NCBI RefSeq assembly: GCF_902729445.1
Contig: NZ_CACVCE010000003.1
Span: forward strand, 1-64,000
Reading direction: 5' to 3'
Source: Magnetospirillum sp902729445
Lineage (GTDB): Bacteria; Pseudomonadota; Alphaproteobacteria; Rhodospirillales; Magnetospirillaceae
DNA length: 64,000 nt
Both the position numbers and the translations under genes were made by a program. The notes below the pieces were generated by a model that was given only the letters and a program-made list of their open reading frames with translations, was not told the origin of the DNA and searched no databases. Shown here one piece after another: positions 28,925 through 38,837 of this stretch. Position 1 is the stretch's first letter; every line of letters starts with the position of its first letter.

Positions 28925-29409
28925 GCAAGTCACCCGCGCGCAGCCCCAATCCGGGCGCCGCCCGTCGTTCCGCCGGCCGATTGGCCGCGGTTCAGGCGCT
29001 TTACTCGATGGAAATCGGCGACGACAGCGTTGCCCAGGCGCTGGACCATCTGCGCGAGCGGGTCGAGGGTGAGCCGCGGGGCGGCATGGCCCAGCCCGAT
29101 CTGGATCTGGCCACCTTCCTGATCACCGGCGTCGCCGCCGACGGTGCCGATCTCGACCGTCTGATCGGGGCGGCGCTGACGCGGGACTGGACCGTCGATC
29201 GCCTGGAAGCGGTGTTGCGGGCCATCTTGCGGGCCGGCTCGCTGGAGCTGAAGATGCGGCCGCAGACCCCGACCCGGGTGGCGATCTCTGAATATGTGGA
29301 CGTGGCCCACGCCTTTTATTCCGGCCCCGAACCAGGACTGGTCAACGCCGTGCTGGACAAGGTCGCCCGCGCGGTGCGGCCCGACGAGTTCGCCAAGGGC
29401 GGCGCCTAG
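28921..29409 (+). CDS. nusB: Transcription antitermination factor NusB
   Basis: 162 aa with the N-terminal RSAGRLAAVQALYSMEIG and the C-terminal TPTRVAISEYVDVAHAFYSG signatures. NusB with NusE binds boxA RNA to support rRNA antitermination. Translationally coupled to ribH, as in most Proteobacteria. Confidence 0.95.
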   Translation: MSKSPARSPNPGAARRSAGRLAAVQALYSMEIGDDSVAQALDHLRERVEGEPRGGMAQPDLDLATFLITGVAADGADLDRLIGAALTRDWTVDRLEAVLRAILRAGSLELKMRPQTPTRVAISEYVDVAHAFYSGPEPGLVNAVLDKVARAVRPDEFAKGGA

Positions 29410-29438
29410 ACGGCACCTGGGTCCAAAAGGGGGCGAGC

Positions 29439-30437
29439 GTGAGCACTCAGCCTGACGAATTCGCCCTGATCGCCGATTTGTTCGCTCCGCTGTCCGCGTC
29501 CTATCCCGGCGCCCTGGGGCTGACCGACGACGCCGCCTTGCTGGAGGTGCCGGCCGGACAGCAATTGGTGGTCACCGTCGATGCCATGGTCGCCGGCGTG
29601 CATTTCCTGCCCGACGATCCACCCGACCTGGTCGCCCGCAAGCTGGTCCGCGTCAATCTGTCCGATCTGGCCGCCAAGGGAGCGGTGCCCTTCGCGGTGC
29701 TGCTGGCGGCGTCGTTCCCGACCGATGTGTCAATGGCGTGGTTGACGGCCTTCGCCGCCGGCTTGAAGCAGGATGTCGAAGCCTTTGCCATCGCCCTGAT
29801 CGGCGGCGACACGGTATCGACGCCCGGCCCGCTGACCCTGTCGCTGACCGCCTTCGGCCGGGTCGAGGCGGGCAGGGCTCTGTTGCGCCGCCACGCGCAG
29901 GTCGGCGACCGCCTGTGGGTCAGCGGCACCATCGGCGACGGCGCGCTGGGGCTGCTGGCGGCCCAAGGCGGGCTGGATATGGTCTCGGCCGACCATCGCG
30001 CCGCCCTGGCCGACCGCTACCGGCTGCCGCGTCCGCGCACCCTTTTGGGGCCCAGGCTGGTCGGCGTGGCGCGGGCGGCGATGGACGTGTCCGACGGGCT
30101 GGTCCAGGATCTCGGCCATCTGTGCCGGGCGTCCGGCGTCGGCGCTGTGGTCGAGGCGGACAAGGTGCCGATGTCTGCGGCGGCCCGCGCGGTGGTCGCG
30201 GCCGATCAATCGCGACTTGCCACGGTGCTGACCGGCGGCGATGATTACGAACTGCTGTTCACCGCTCCTCGGGAAGGAACCGATCTCTTGCTGACGCTTG
30301 CCCGCGAGACCGACACGTCGCTGACCGAGATCGGGTGCATCACCGCCGGCACGGGCGTCACCGTCCTGGATCGAGACGGCCTGGCCATTCCATTGCCCCG
30401 GCCGGGCTGGCGCCATTTCCGGGGTGAGCCGGCATGA
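29439..30437 (+). CDS. thiL: Thiamine-monophosphate kinase
   Basis: 332 aa from a GTG. It shows GALGLTDDAALLEVPAGQQL, VTVDAMVAGVHF (ATP/Mg loop), GDTVSTPGP and LVGVARAAMDVSDGL of the PurM-like superfamily. It phosphorylates thiamine monophosphate to the active diphosphate. It follows nusB and overlaps the next membrane protein by four bases. Confidence 0.95.
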   Translation: MSTQPDEFALIADLFAPLSASYPGALGLTDDAALLEVPAGQQLVVTVDAMVAGVHFLPDDPPDLVARKLVRVNLSDLAAKGAVPFAVLLAASFPTDVSMAWLTAFAAGLKQDVEAFAIALIGGDTVSTPGPLTLSLTAFGRVEAGRALLRRHAQVGDRLWVSGTIGDGALGLLAAQGGLDMVSADHRAALADRYRLPRPRTLLGPRLVGVARAAMDVSDGLVQDLGHLCRASGVGAVVEADKVPMSAAARAVVAADQSRLATVLTGGDDYELLFTAPREGTDLLLTLARETDTSLTEIGCITAGTGVTVLDRDGLAIPLPRPGWRHFRGEPA

Positions 30438-30901
30438 TCCGTTTGCTGTTCATCGTCCTCGCCTTCCTGATCATGGTCGGCGGCCTGATCGGCGGCCTGT
30501 ATTTCTGGGGCGTCGACCCCTTGGCCAAGTTCAATCAGCTGGTCGGCAACGCTCCGGCCGACCCCAACGCGCCCAAGGTTCCGGCGGTGACCCCGCCCAG
30601 TTTCGTCGAATTCGGCATTCTGATCGTTCCGGTTGTGCAAGACCGCGAGATCAAGAAGCAGGCCGAGATGATCATCAAGCTTGAAGTCCCCTACGAGAAG
30701 AAAGAAAAGGTCGCGCAGAATCTGCCGCGACTGCAAAACGCCTTCTTGCAGGAAATGATGTCGTTTCTTCCCGGCCATTTGCGCAACCAGCCGCAACTGG
30801 ATCACGCGACCATCCAGCGCCGTCTGCAATATCAGGCGGACAAGGTGCTTGGCGCCGGCATGATCAAGGATGTCTTGATCGAGCAATCGACGGTAAAATG
30901 A
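30434..30901 (+). CDS. Membrane-anchored protein with FliL-like architecture
   Basis: 155 aa with an N-terminal membrane helix (about residues 3-25, ending GLYFWGVDPLAKF), then a Pro-rich linker and a periplasmic alpha/beta domain with a conserved-looking FGILIVPVVQDREIKKQAEM core and a long helix. The layout resembles FliL but no flagellar genes are near. Coupled to thiL by ATGA; family not certain. Confidence 0.55.
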   Translation: MIRLLFIVLAFLIMVGGLIGGLYFWGVDPLAKFNQLVGNAPADPNAPKVPAVTPPSFVEFGILIVPVVQDREIKKQAEMIIKLEVPYEKKEKVAQNLPRLQNAFLQEMMSFLPGHLRNQPQLDHATIQRRLQYQADKVLGAGMIKDVLIEQSTVK

Positions 30902-30914
30902 CGCCGGGTCGCAA

Positions 30915-30943
30915 TTGTCATTGAATTAGTAAATTCTTATAAT
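30915..30943 (+). promoter_or_regulatory. Near-consensus sigma-70 promoter upstream of hppA
   Basis: TTGTCA (30915-30920), a 17-bp spacer, then TATAAT (30938-30943). The spacer holds a palindrome GAATT-AGTA-AATTC (30923-30936), and GCAATT/AATTGC (30911-30916 and 30941-30946) brackets the promoter, so a repressor site is possible. The hppA start lies about 160 bp downstream. Confidence 0.7.
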
Positions 30944-31104
30944 TGCGAAGAACCTTTCAAATCGGTAGCAATCGATTGCATAAGGTCCGGTCTTCTGGCA
31001 GTTTTTCAGCCGCTTGCGTTGTCCTCCATGCTTGATCCGACACGTTACGCCGGTTGCATCCAGGGCGCGAAAGTCAATAAAGCTGCTCAGGGGATCGAAA
31101 CAAC

Positions 31105-33183
<2,079 letters not shown>

Positions 33184-33202
33184 TCATCGGCCCCTAAACA
33201 AG

Positions 33203-33236
33203 AAGCCCCGGTCGGAAACGACCGGGGCTTTTTTGT
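33203..33236 (+). terminator. Rho-independent terminator of hppA
   Basis: 12-bp stem AAGCCCCGGTCG / CGACCGGGGCTT with GAAA tetraloop and a run of T. Read leftward it could also end bamE. Confidence 0.92.
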
Positions 33237-33267
33237 TGTCTGGGTGGGGCGGCCGGGAAGGGAAGGC

Positions 33268-33717
33268 CTACTTCGCCGCCGAATCCTTCGAGAAGCGGCC
33301 GACATTGCCGACCACCTGTTCCAGGATCGACAATTCCTTGCCGGCGGTCGGGGTCTCGCGATCGACCACCTCGACCACCTGGCCGTCTTCCATGTTGCGG
33401 GTGATCACGCTTTTGACCAGGCCAGCGCGGTCGAAGGTGATGCTGATGGCCTGACGCTCGACGAATTTCGGCTTGAAGAAGGCCACCGTCTCCGACTTGG
33501 CGGAAACGTACTGCCAGCTTTCATCGCCGTAATTAAGGGTGGCCGACGGCGAGCCCAACAGGGCCTGCACATCCTCGCGGGTGGACTTGCCCGGCTTGAT
33601 GGCCGCCAATTCCTCGGCCTGGGGCAGGTGACCGCGATTATCGACGGTCTTGGTGCAAGACGCCGCCATCACCGAAAGGGTCGCGACGATAACAAAGGTG
33701 CTGATCGGATTCTTCAT
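33268..33717 (-). CDS. bamE: Outer membrane assembly lipoprotein BamE (SmpA/OmlA)
   Basis: 149 aa from ATG giving MKNPISTFVIV, with lipobox MAASC. The SmpA/OmlA domain has LAAIKPGKSTREDVQALLGSP followed by YVSAKSETVAFFKPKFVERQ. BamE is the small lipoprotein of the Bam complex that folds outer-membrane proteins. The convergent position behind hppA and the ~120-bp divergent gap to the next gene fit its own promoter. Confidence 0.88.
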   Translation of the reverse strand: MKNPISTFVIVATLSVMAASCTKTVDNRGHLPQAEELAAIKPGKSTREDVQALLGSPSATLNYGDESWQYVSAKSETVAFFKPKFVERQAISITFDRAGLVKSVITRNMEDGQVVEVVDRETPTAGKELSILEQVVGNVGRFSKDSAAK

Positions 33718-33838
33718 GGTCGACCTTGGCCGAAGCATTGACAGCGGGCGCGCTTCGCCGCCATTTTGGTGACGAACATTGCACGCCCGGGGGCTCGATT
33801 GTCAACGACCCCGCACATGATCGGATTCATCGCTCCCC

Positions 33839-34396
33839 ATGCCGCTTGCCACTATTCGCCGTTTCTCGGACCGCATTCGTCGCGAGAAGGCCGCAATCGC
33901 GCTTTACCGCGCGCTGGTCACCCAAAGCCGTCAGCCGGTCTTCTATACCGATCTGGGGGTGGCCGACACGCTGGAGGGGCGGTTCGACCTGTTGATCTTG
34001 AACGCCTATCTGCTGGTGCGCCGGCTGGGTCGGATCGAGACGGACGAAGCGCGTGAAGTGTCGCAGGCCACCTTCGACCTGATGTTCGCCGACATGGACC
34101 AGAACCTGCGTGAGCTGGGCGTCACCGACACCGGCGTCGGCAAGCGGGTGCGCCGCATGGCCGAGGCCTTTTATGGCCGGCTGGCGGCCTATGACAAGGC
34201 CCGCGACGAGGGCGAGGCGGCCCTGGCCGCCGCGCTGGGCCGCAACCTCTATCAGAAGGTCTCGCCCACGCCAGAGCAGGTGGCGGCGATGATGGCCTAT
34301 ATGCGTGCGCAGGACGCCCTGCTGGAGGCGCAGGACGATGCCGCCCTGCTGGCCGGCACGGTTTCGTTCCATCTGCCCGTCGAGGTGCGGCCATGA
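33839..34396 (+). CDS. Ubiquinol-cytochrome c chaperone family protein
   Basis: 185 aa. It has the family core EKAAIALYRALVTQSRQPVF, then DTLEGRFDLLILNAYLLVRR and LMFADMDQNLRELGVTDTGV, characteristic of the CBP3/UQCC1 group, which helps assemble cytochrome bc1. It overlaps the DUF177 gene by four bases; the pairing is conserved in Alphaproteobacteria. Confidence 0.9.
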   Translation: MPLATIRRFSDRIRREKAAIALYRALVTQSRQPVFYTDLGVADTLEGRFDLLILNAYLLVRRLGRIETDEAREVSQATFDLMFADMDQNLRELGVTDTGVGKRVRRMAEAFYGRLAAYDKARDEGEAALAAALGRNLYQKVSPTPEQVAAMMAYMRAQDALLEAQDDAALLAGTVSFHLPVEVRP

Positions 34397-34932
34397 TCGA
34401 TCTGCCGCCGCCCGAGATGTCGCGCCTGGTGCGCATCGACCAGATTTCGGCCAAGGGCACCGAGATGAAGGTGACCGCCAGCCCGGCCGAGCGGGCGGCC
34501 CTGGCCGATCGTTTCGATCTGGTGGAGATTTCCGCCCTGGACGCCCAGGTCACCTTGAAGGCCATCGCCGGCGGGACCATGGTGCGGCTTGCGGCCTCCA
34601 TCACCGCGCGGCTGGTGCAGACCTGCGTGGTGACCCTCGAGCCCATCGAGGCCGAGATCGATACCCGCTTCTCGATGACCTTCGGCGGCGGCACCGAAGA
34701 GGATGGCGGCGAGATCGACCTGTCCATCGACGACGAGGACCCGCCCGAGCCGATCGTCGATGGCGCCATCGATGTGGGCGAGGCGATCGCCGAACATCTG
34801 GCCCTGGCAATTGATCCCTTTCCCAGGAAGCCCGGAACCGCGTATGTTGGCGTCGAAATCGAGCCCCCGGAACCGGAGACCAAGCCCAACCCGTTCGCCG
34901 CATTGGCACGGTTTCATGAAAAAAAGCGCTGA
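34393..34932 (+). CDS. DUF177 (YceD) protein
   Basis: 179 aa. The motif RLVQTCVVTLEPIEAEID and an acidic middle (DDEDPPEPIVDGAIDVGE) followed by EHLALAIDPFPRKPG match YceD-type proteins, which are linked to 23S rRNA accumulation and sit before rpmF. Translationally coupled to the chaperone upstream; rpmF is 88 bp downstream. Confidence 0.9.
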   Translation: MIDLPPPEMSRLVRIDQISAKGTEMKVTASPAERAALADRFDLVEISALDAQVTLKAIAGGTMVRLAASITARLVQTCVVTLEPIEAEIDTRFSMTFGGGTEEDGGEIDLSIDDEDPPEPIVDGAIDVGEAIAEHLALAIDPFPRKPGTAYVGVEIEPPEPETKPNPFAALARFHEKKR

Positions 34933-35020
34933 GGGGCAAGCATCCCCTTGCTCTTGCCCCCCTTTTTGGCTAATAAACCTCCCTTTCCCGTAAGGGCTTC
35001 AGAGCTGAGAGTAGACGACA

Positions 35021-35209
35021 ATGGCTGTGCCGAAGAAGAAGACCTCCAAGTCCCGCCGCAACATGCGCCGCGCGCATCATGCGCTGCCGAAGACCACCGG
35101 GGTCGAATGCCCGAATTGCGGCGAAGTGAAGCTGCCGCATCACGTCTGCGGTTCGTGCGGTCATTATGACGGGCGCGAGATCGTGGCTCAGGGCGAAGCC
35201 AACGCGTAA
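35021..35209 (+). CDS. rpmF: 50S ribosomal protein L32
   Basis: 62 aa. The basic N-terminus MAVPKKKTSKSRRNMRRAHH and the two CxxC pairs (CPNCGE and CGSCGH) are the L32 hallmarks of the zinc-ribbon form. It precedes plsX, the usual order. Confidence 0.96.
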   Translation: MAVPKKKTSKSRRNMRRAHHALPKTTGVECPNCGEVKLPHHVCGSCGHYDGREIVAQGEANA

Positions 35210-35240
35210 AGCGTAACCCCCGCCAGCGGAGCACGGCACC

Positions 35241-36296
35241 GTGAGCGCAGCCGTCACCATTTCCATCGACGCCATGGGCGGCGACCACGCCCCCGATATG
35301 GTGATCGACGGGTTGCGCATGGCTCATGTCCGGCTGCCGCATGTGCGCTACATGCTGTTCGGCGACCAGGCCCGGATCGAACCGTTGTTGAAACGGTATC
35401 CGGATCTGGACGCCGTCTGCACGATTCACCACACCACCGAGGCGGTGTCGAACGACGCCAAGCCCGGCCAGGTGCTGCGGACCGGCCGCCGTTCCAGCAT
35501 GTGGCTGGCGGTGGATGCGGTGGCGCGCGGCGAGGCGGCCGGCGTGGTGTCGGCCGGCAATACCGGCGCGCTGATGGCGGTGTCGAAGTTCGTGCTGCGC
35601 ATGCTGCCCGGCATCGACCGCCCGGCCATCGCCGGCCTGTTTCCCACCATCAAGGGGGAAACGGTGATGCTGGACCTGGGCGCCAACGTCGATTGCAACG
35701 CCAACAATCTGGTGGAGTTCGCGGTGATGGGCGAGGTGTTCGCCCGCGCCGTGCTGGGGCTGGAAAAGCCGACCGTCGGCCTGTTGAATGTCGGGTCCGA
35801 AGACCTGAAGGGCAACGACGCGGTCAAGACCGCCGCCGCCACGCTTCGCGACAGCGGCCTGCCGATCCGTTTCCACGGCTTCGTCGAGGGCAACGACATC
35901 TGCGCCGGCACGGTCGATGTGGTGGTGACCGACGGTTTCACCGGCAATATCGCGCTGAAGACCGCCGAAGGCACGGTGCGGCTGTACGCCACCTGCCTGA
36001 AGGAAGGCTTCAAGAATTCCTTGCTGGCCAAGATCGGCTATCTGTTCGCGCGCCACGCGCTGCACAAGGTCAAGGTCCGCACCGATCCGCGCCGCTATAA
36101 CGGCGCCATGTTCCTGGGCCTCAACGGCATCGCCGTCAAAAGCCATGGCGGCACCGACGCCTTCGGCTTTGCCAACGCGGTCGGCACCGCCGTCGATCTG
36201 GTGGCGCACGGCTACAACGACCGCATCCGCCGCGAGGTCGAGCATCTGCATGCGGCGGAATCCCAAACAGCGCGGCTTGCCGCCGGCAACCTCTGA
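35241..36296 (+). CDS. plsX: Phosphate acyltransferase PlsX
   Basis: 351 aa from a GTG. N-terminal AVTISIDAMGGDHAPDMV and internal GVVSAGNTGALMAVSKFVL plus TDGFTGNIALKTAEG are diagnostic. It turns acyl-ACP into acyl-phosphate for phospholipid synthesis with PlsY. fabH follows eight bases later. Confidence 0.96.
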   Translation: MSAAVTISIDAMGGDHAPDMVIDGLRMAHVRLPHVRYMLFGDQARIEPLLKRYPDLDAVCTIHHTTEAVSNDAKPGQVLRTGRRSSMWLAVDAVARGEAAGVVSAGNTGALMAVSKFVLRMLPGIDRPAIAGLFPTIKGETVMLDLGANVDCNANNLVEFAVMGEVFARAVLGLEKPTVGLLNVGSEDLKGNDAVKTAAATLRDSGLPIRFHGFVEGNDICAGTVDVVVTDGFTGNIALKTAEGTVRLYATCLKEGFKNSLLAKIGYLFARHALHKVKVRTDPRRYNGAMFLGLNGIAVKSHGGTDAFGFANAVGTAVDLVAHGYNDRIRREVEHLHAAESQTARLAAGNL

Positions 36297-36304
36297 GGTC
36301 CCGA

Positions 36305-37279
36305 ATGATTGTGCGATCGCAGATCGTCGGCTGCGGGTCCTATTTGCCCGAGCGCGTCGTCACCAATGCCGAAATGGCCCGGATGGTCGATACCTCGGAT
36401 GAATGGATCGTCGAGCGCACCGGTATCCGCGCCCGCCATCTGGCCGCCGACGGCCAGACCACCTCGGACCTGGCCACCATCGCCGCCCAGCGCGCCCTGG
36501 CCGCCGCCGGCATCGCCGCCGCCGAGCTGGATCTGCTGATCGTCGCCACCGCCACGCCCGACCATACCTTTCCCGCCACCGCCACCAAGGTCCAGGCCCG
36601 CATCGGCATGACCGGCGGCGCCGCCTTCGACGTCCAGGCGGTGTGCTCGGGCTTCGTCTACGCCCTGTCGATCGCCGACAATTTCATCAAGGCCGGCCAG
36701 GCCCGGAATGCCATGGTCATCGGCGCCGAGACCTTCTCGCGCATCCTGGATTGGACCGATCGCGGCACCTGCGTCCTGTTCGGCGACGGCGCCGGCGCCA
36801 TCGTCCTGCGGGCGGCCCAGGCCGAGGGCACCAACCAGGATCGCGGCATCTTGTCGACCCACCTGCATTCCGACGGCCGCCACCACGATTTGCTGTATGT
36901 CGATGGCGGCCCGTCCTCGACCCAGACGGTCGGCCATCTGCGCATGGAAGGCAAGGAAGTGTTCCGTCACGCGGTGGCCAACCTGGCCCAGGTGGTGGGC
37001 GAGGCCCTCGAGGCCAACGGCCTGGCCGCCTCGGACATCGATTGGGTGGTGCCGCACCAGGCCAACCGCCGCATCCTGGACGGCACCGCCCGCAAGCTGG
37101 GCCTGCCCATCGATCGCATGGTGATCACCGTCGACCGCCACGCCAACACCTCGGCGGCCTCGGTGCCGCTGGCCTTCACCGAGGCCTTCAATGACGGGCG
37201 CCTGCAGCCCGGTCAGTTGGTGCTGCTGGAAGCCATGGGCGGCGGCTTCACCTGGGGAGCGGCGCTGGTCCGCCTTTAG
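36305..37279 (+). CDS. fabH: 3-oxoacyl-ACP synthase III
   Basis: 324 aa with the catalytic triad in view: FDVQAVCSGFVYAL (Cys), VVPHQANRRI (His) and RHANTSAASVPLA (Asn). It starts fatty-acid chains from acetyl-CoA and malonyl-ACP. Eight bases after plsX. Confidence 0.96.
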   Translation: MIVRSQIVGCGSYLPERVVTNAEMARMVDTSDEWIVERTGIRARHLAADGQTTSDLATIAAQRALAAAGIAAAELDLLIVATATPDHTFPATATKVQARIGMTGGAAFDVQAVCSGFVYALSIADNFIKAGQARNAMVIGAETFSRILDWTDRGTCVLFGDGAGAIVLRAAQAEGTNQDRGILSTHLHSDGRHHDLLYVDGGPSSTQTVGHLRMEGKEVFRHAVANLAQVVGEALEANGLAASDIDWVVPHQANRRILDGTARKLGLPIDRMVITVDRHANTSAASVPLAFTEAFNDGRLQPGQLVLLEAMGGGFTWGAALVRL

Positions 37280-37399
37280 GCCGCGTCCTTCGTTCCGGAA
37301 CTGATTCAAGGTCCGCTCGCATCCCTTTGATATTGACCCGTTTCCACCTTGTGGTTAGGGTCAGTGGAGTTCCTCCACCCGATCACGGGATCACGCGTC

Positions 37400-37720
37400 A
37401 TGTCGGATACGACCATCACCCGCGCTCAGCTGAGCGAGGCCGTCTATCAGGAAGTGGGCCTGTCCCGAAACGAATCCGCCGATCTCTTGGAAGCGGTGCT
37501 GGACGAGGTGTCGGCCGCGCTGGCCCAGGGCGAGTCGGTGAAGATCTCGTCGTTCGGCAGCTTCTCGGTCCGCTCCAAGGGCCAGCGGGTCGGGCGCAAC
37601 CCCAAGACCGGCGACGAGGTGCCGATCCTGCCCCGTCGGGTGCTGGTGTTCCGGCCGTCGCAATTGCTGAAGAAGAAGGTCAATGACGGGCCGGTTTCCG
37701 CGGCCAAGGCCGGGAAGTGA
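37400..37720 (+). CDS. ihfA: Integration host factor alpha subunit
   Basis: 106 aa from ATG giving MSDTTITRAQLSEAVYQEVG. The DNA-bending arm GRNPKTGDEVPILPRRVLVF and the SFGSFSVRSKGQR turn are typical of IhfA. It bends DNA for transcription and recombination, and could help the integrase of the neighbouring element. The merR-type gene overlaps it by one base (TGATG). Confidence 0.94.
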   Translation: MSDTTITRAQLSEAVYQEVGLSRNESADLLEAVLDEVSAALAQGESVKISSFGSFSVRSKGQRVGRNPKTGDEVPILPRRVLVFRPSQLLKKKVNDGPVSAAKAGK

Positions 37721-38322
37721 TGACCGCCGACGGCGAGTCGGCGTCGGGGCGCCGGACCGGAAAGTCCGAAGCCGCTTTTCGCACCATCAGCGAGGTCGCC
37801 GAAGACCTTGACGTGCCCCAGCACGTGCTGCGCTTCTGGGAAAGCAAGTTCCCCCAGGTCAAGCCGCTGAAGCGCGGCGGCGGGCGGCGCTATTACCGCC
37901 CGGAAGACGTCGCCCTGCTGCGGCGCATCCGCGACCTGTTGTACAGCGAAGGCTACACCATCAAGGGCGTGCAGAAGCTGTTGCGCGAAGGCGGCGCCAA
38001 GGACGTGGTCGCCGCCGCCAAGGCCCAGGCCGAATTGGCGCTGCCGCTGATCGACACGGCCGCCCCCGACGGCGCCGAAAGTGACGATGTCGACATCGAC
38101 GGGCTCGAGGACGGCGAGGAGGGCGGCGAGGAAGCCGATTTCGAGCTGCCTGACGAGGATGAGCCCGCCGCCGCCCCGGACCTGCCGGCCATTGTCCCGC
38201 CGGCCCCGGTGGCGCCCGCAGCGGCTTTGCCGGGCACGGCGATCGGGCCTTCGGTACGCCAGGAACTTTACGAGATTCTGGACGAGTTGGAACAATTGCG
38301 TCTGCTGCTGCAGCCACGCTGA
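37720..38322 (+). CDS. MerR-family transcriptional regulator
   Basis: 200 aa. The N-terminal winged HTH (about residues 20-90) reads FRTISEVAEDLDVPQHVLRF and GGGRRYYRPEDVALLRRIRD. The remainder is acidic and Ala/Pro-rich with no ligand site I recognise. This gene follows ihfA in most Alphaproteobacteria. The tRNA-Pro gene starts 120 bp downstream. Confidence 0.9.
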   Translation: MTADGESASGRRTGKSEAAFRTISEVAEDLDVPQHVLRFWESKFPQVKPLKRGGGRRYYRPEDVALLRRIRDLLYSEGYTIKGVQKLLREGGAKDVVAAAKAQAELALPLIDTAAPDGAESDDVDIDGLEDGEEGGEEADFELPDEDEPAAAPDLPAIVPPAPVAPAAALPGTAIGPSVRQELYEILDELEQLRLLLQPR

Positions 38323-38442
38323 CGAAGGGGTTGCATAGGGCAGGGGGCCTGAGTATAGTGCGCCCCTCTTCCGGCGGCGACGTCGTCGGATCACAGAGTT
38401 TCCGGGATTTTCCGCGGTCTTCCCGCCAATCCCGGTCACGGT

Positions 38443-38519
38443 CGGAGCGTAGCGCAGCCCGGTAGCGCATCAGTCTGGGGGACTGGGGGTCGCAGGTTCG
38501 AATCCTGTCGCTCCGACCA
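38443..38519 (+). tRNA. tRNA-Pro (anticodon GGG)
   Basis: 77 nt with CCA encoded. Acceptor stem CGGAGCG / CGCTCCG; anticodon loop CTGGGGG with GGG at positions 34-36; T-arm GCAGG-TTCGAAT-CCTGT. Its 3' half is repeated at 55859-55913 and it is the integration site of the element. A hairpin with a T-run follows (38524-38557). Confidence 0.95.
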
Positions 38520-38566
38520 ATATAAGGCCCTGAAACCTAACGGTTTTGGGGCCTTTCCAATTTCAG
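38472..38566. repeat. attL direct repeat (tRNA-Pro 3' part plus terminator)
   Basis: It starts AGTCTGGGGGACTGGGGGTC in the anticodon arm and runs through the CCA and the following hairpin to about CCAATTTCAG. Its partner is at 55859-55952. The copies differ at about ten positions, several in paired bases of the T-stem and of the terminator, so they come from different tRNA lineages. Confidence 0.9.
38524..38557 (+). terminator. Hairpin terminator after tRNA-Pro
   Basis: AAGGCCCTGAAACC pairs with GGTTTTGGGGCCTTT across a short TAAC loop. A variant copy with GAAACC-GAAA-GGTTTC lies at 55911-55944 in attR. Confidence 0.8.
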
Positions 38567-38588
38567 CGCCATAATCCAGAAATCGCTC

Positions 38589-38608
38589 GGGGTAACGCCT
38601 GGGGTAAC
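38589..38608. repeat. Paired GGGGTAAC repeats inside attL end (candidate integrase arm sites)
   Basis: GGGGTAAC at 38589-38596 and 38601-38608, each preceded by CTC or CCT. The same pair occurs at 55700-55717 near attR. Direct repeats close to both ends are typical of integrase arm-binding sites. From here to 38837 I see no gene I can support. Confidence 0.55.
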
Positions 38609-38837
38609 GAAGCGCCTGGATTTGTTACTCTGCGCAGCTCTCCCCACACTGCGGGATGACACTTGATCACCTTGCCGTCGTTGTGCCCTTGGTGCCGGAA
38701 TGTGTTCGGATCTGATAGGCGTTCCGCGCCTAATCGCATGAAAATTGGTTCCGTGTGTGGGGAATGCAAATCTTGCGTGTTAACTGCGGCGTGGTAACAA
38801 TATCCCGGCATCAGCGTTGATGGTGGGGAGGTTCAGT

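Noticed and set aside
38563..38811. 82-codon minus-strand frame near attL
   Set aside because: No start signal or motif and it covers the candidate arm sites.
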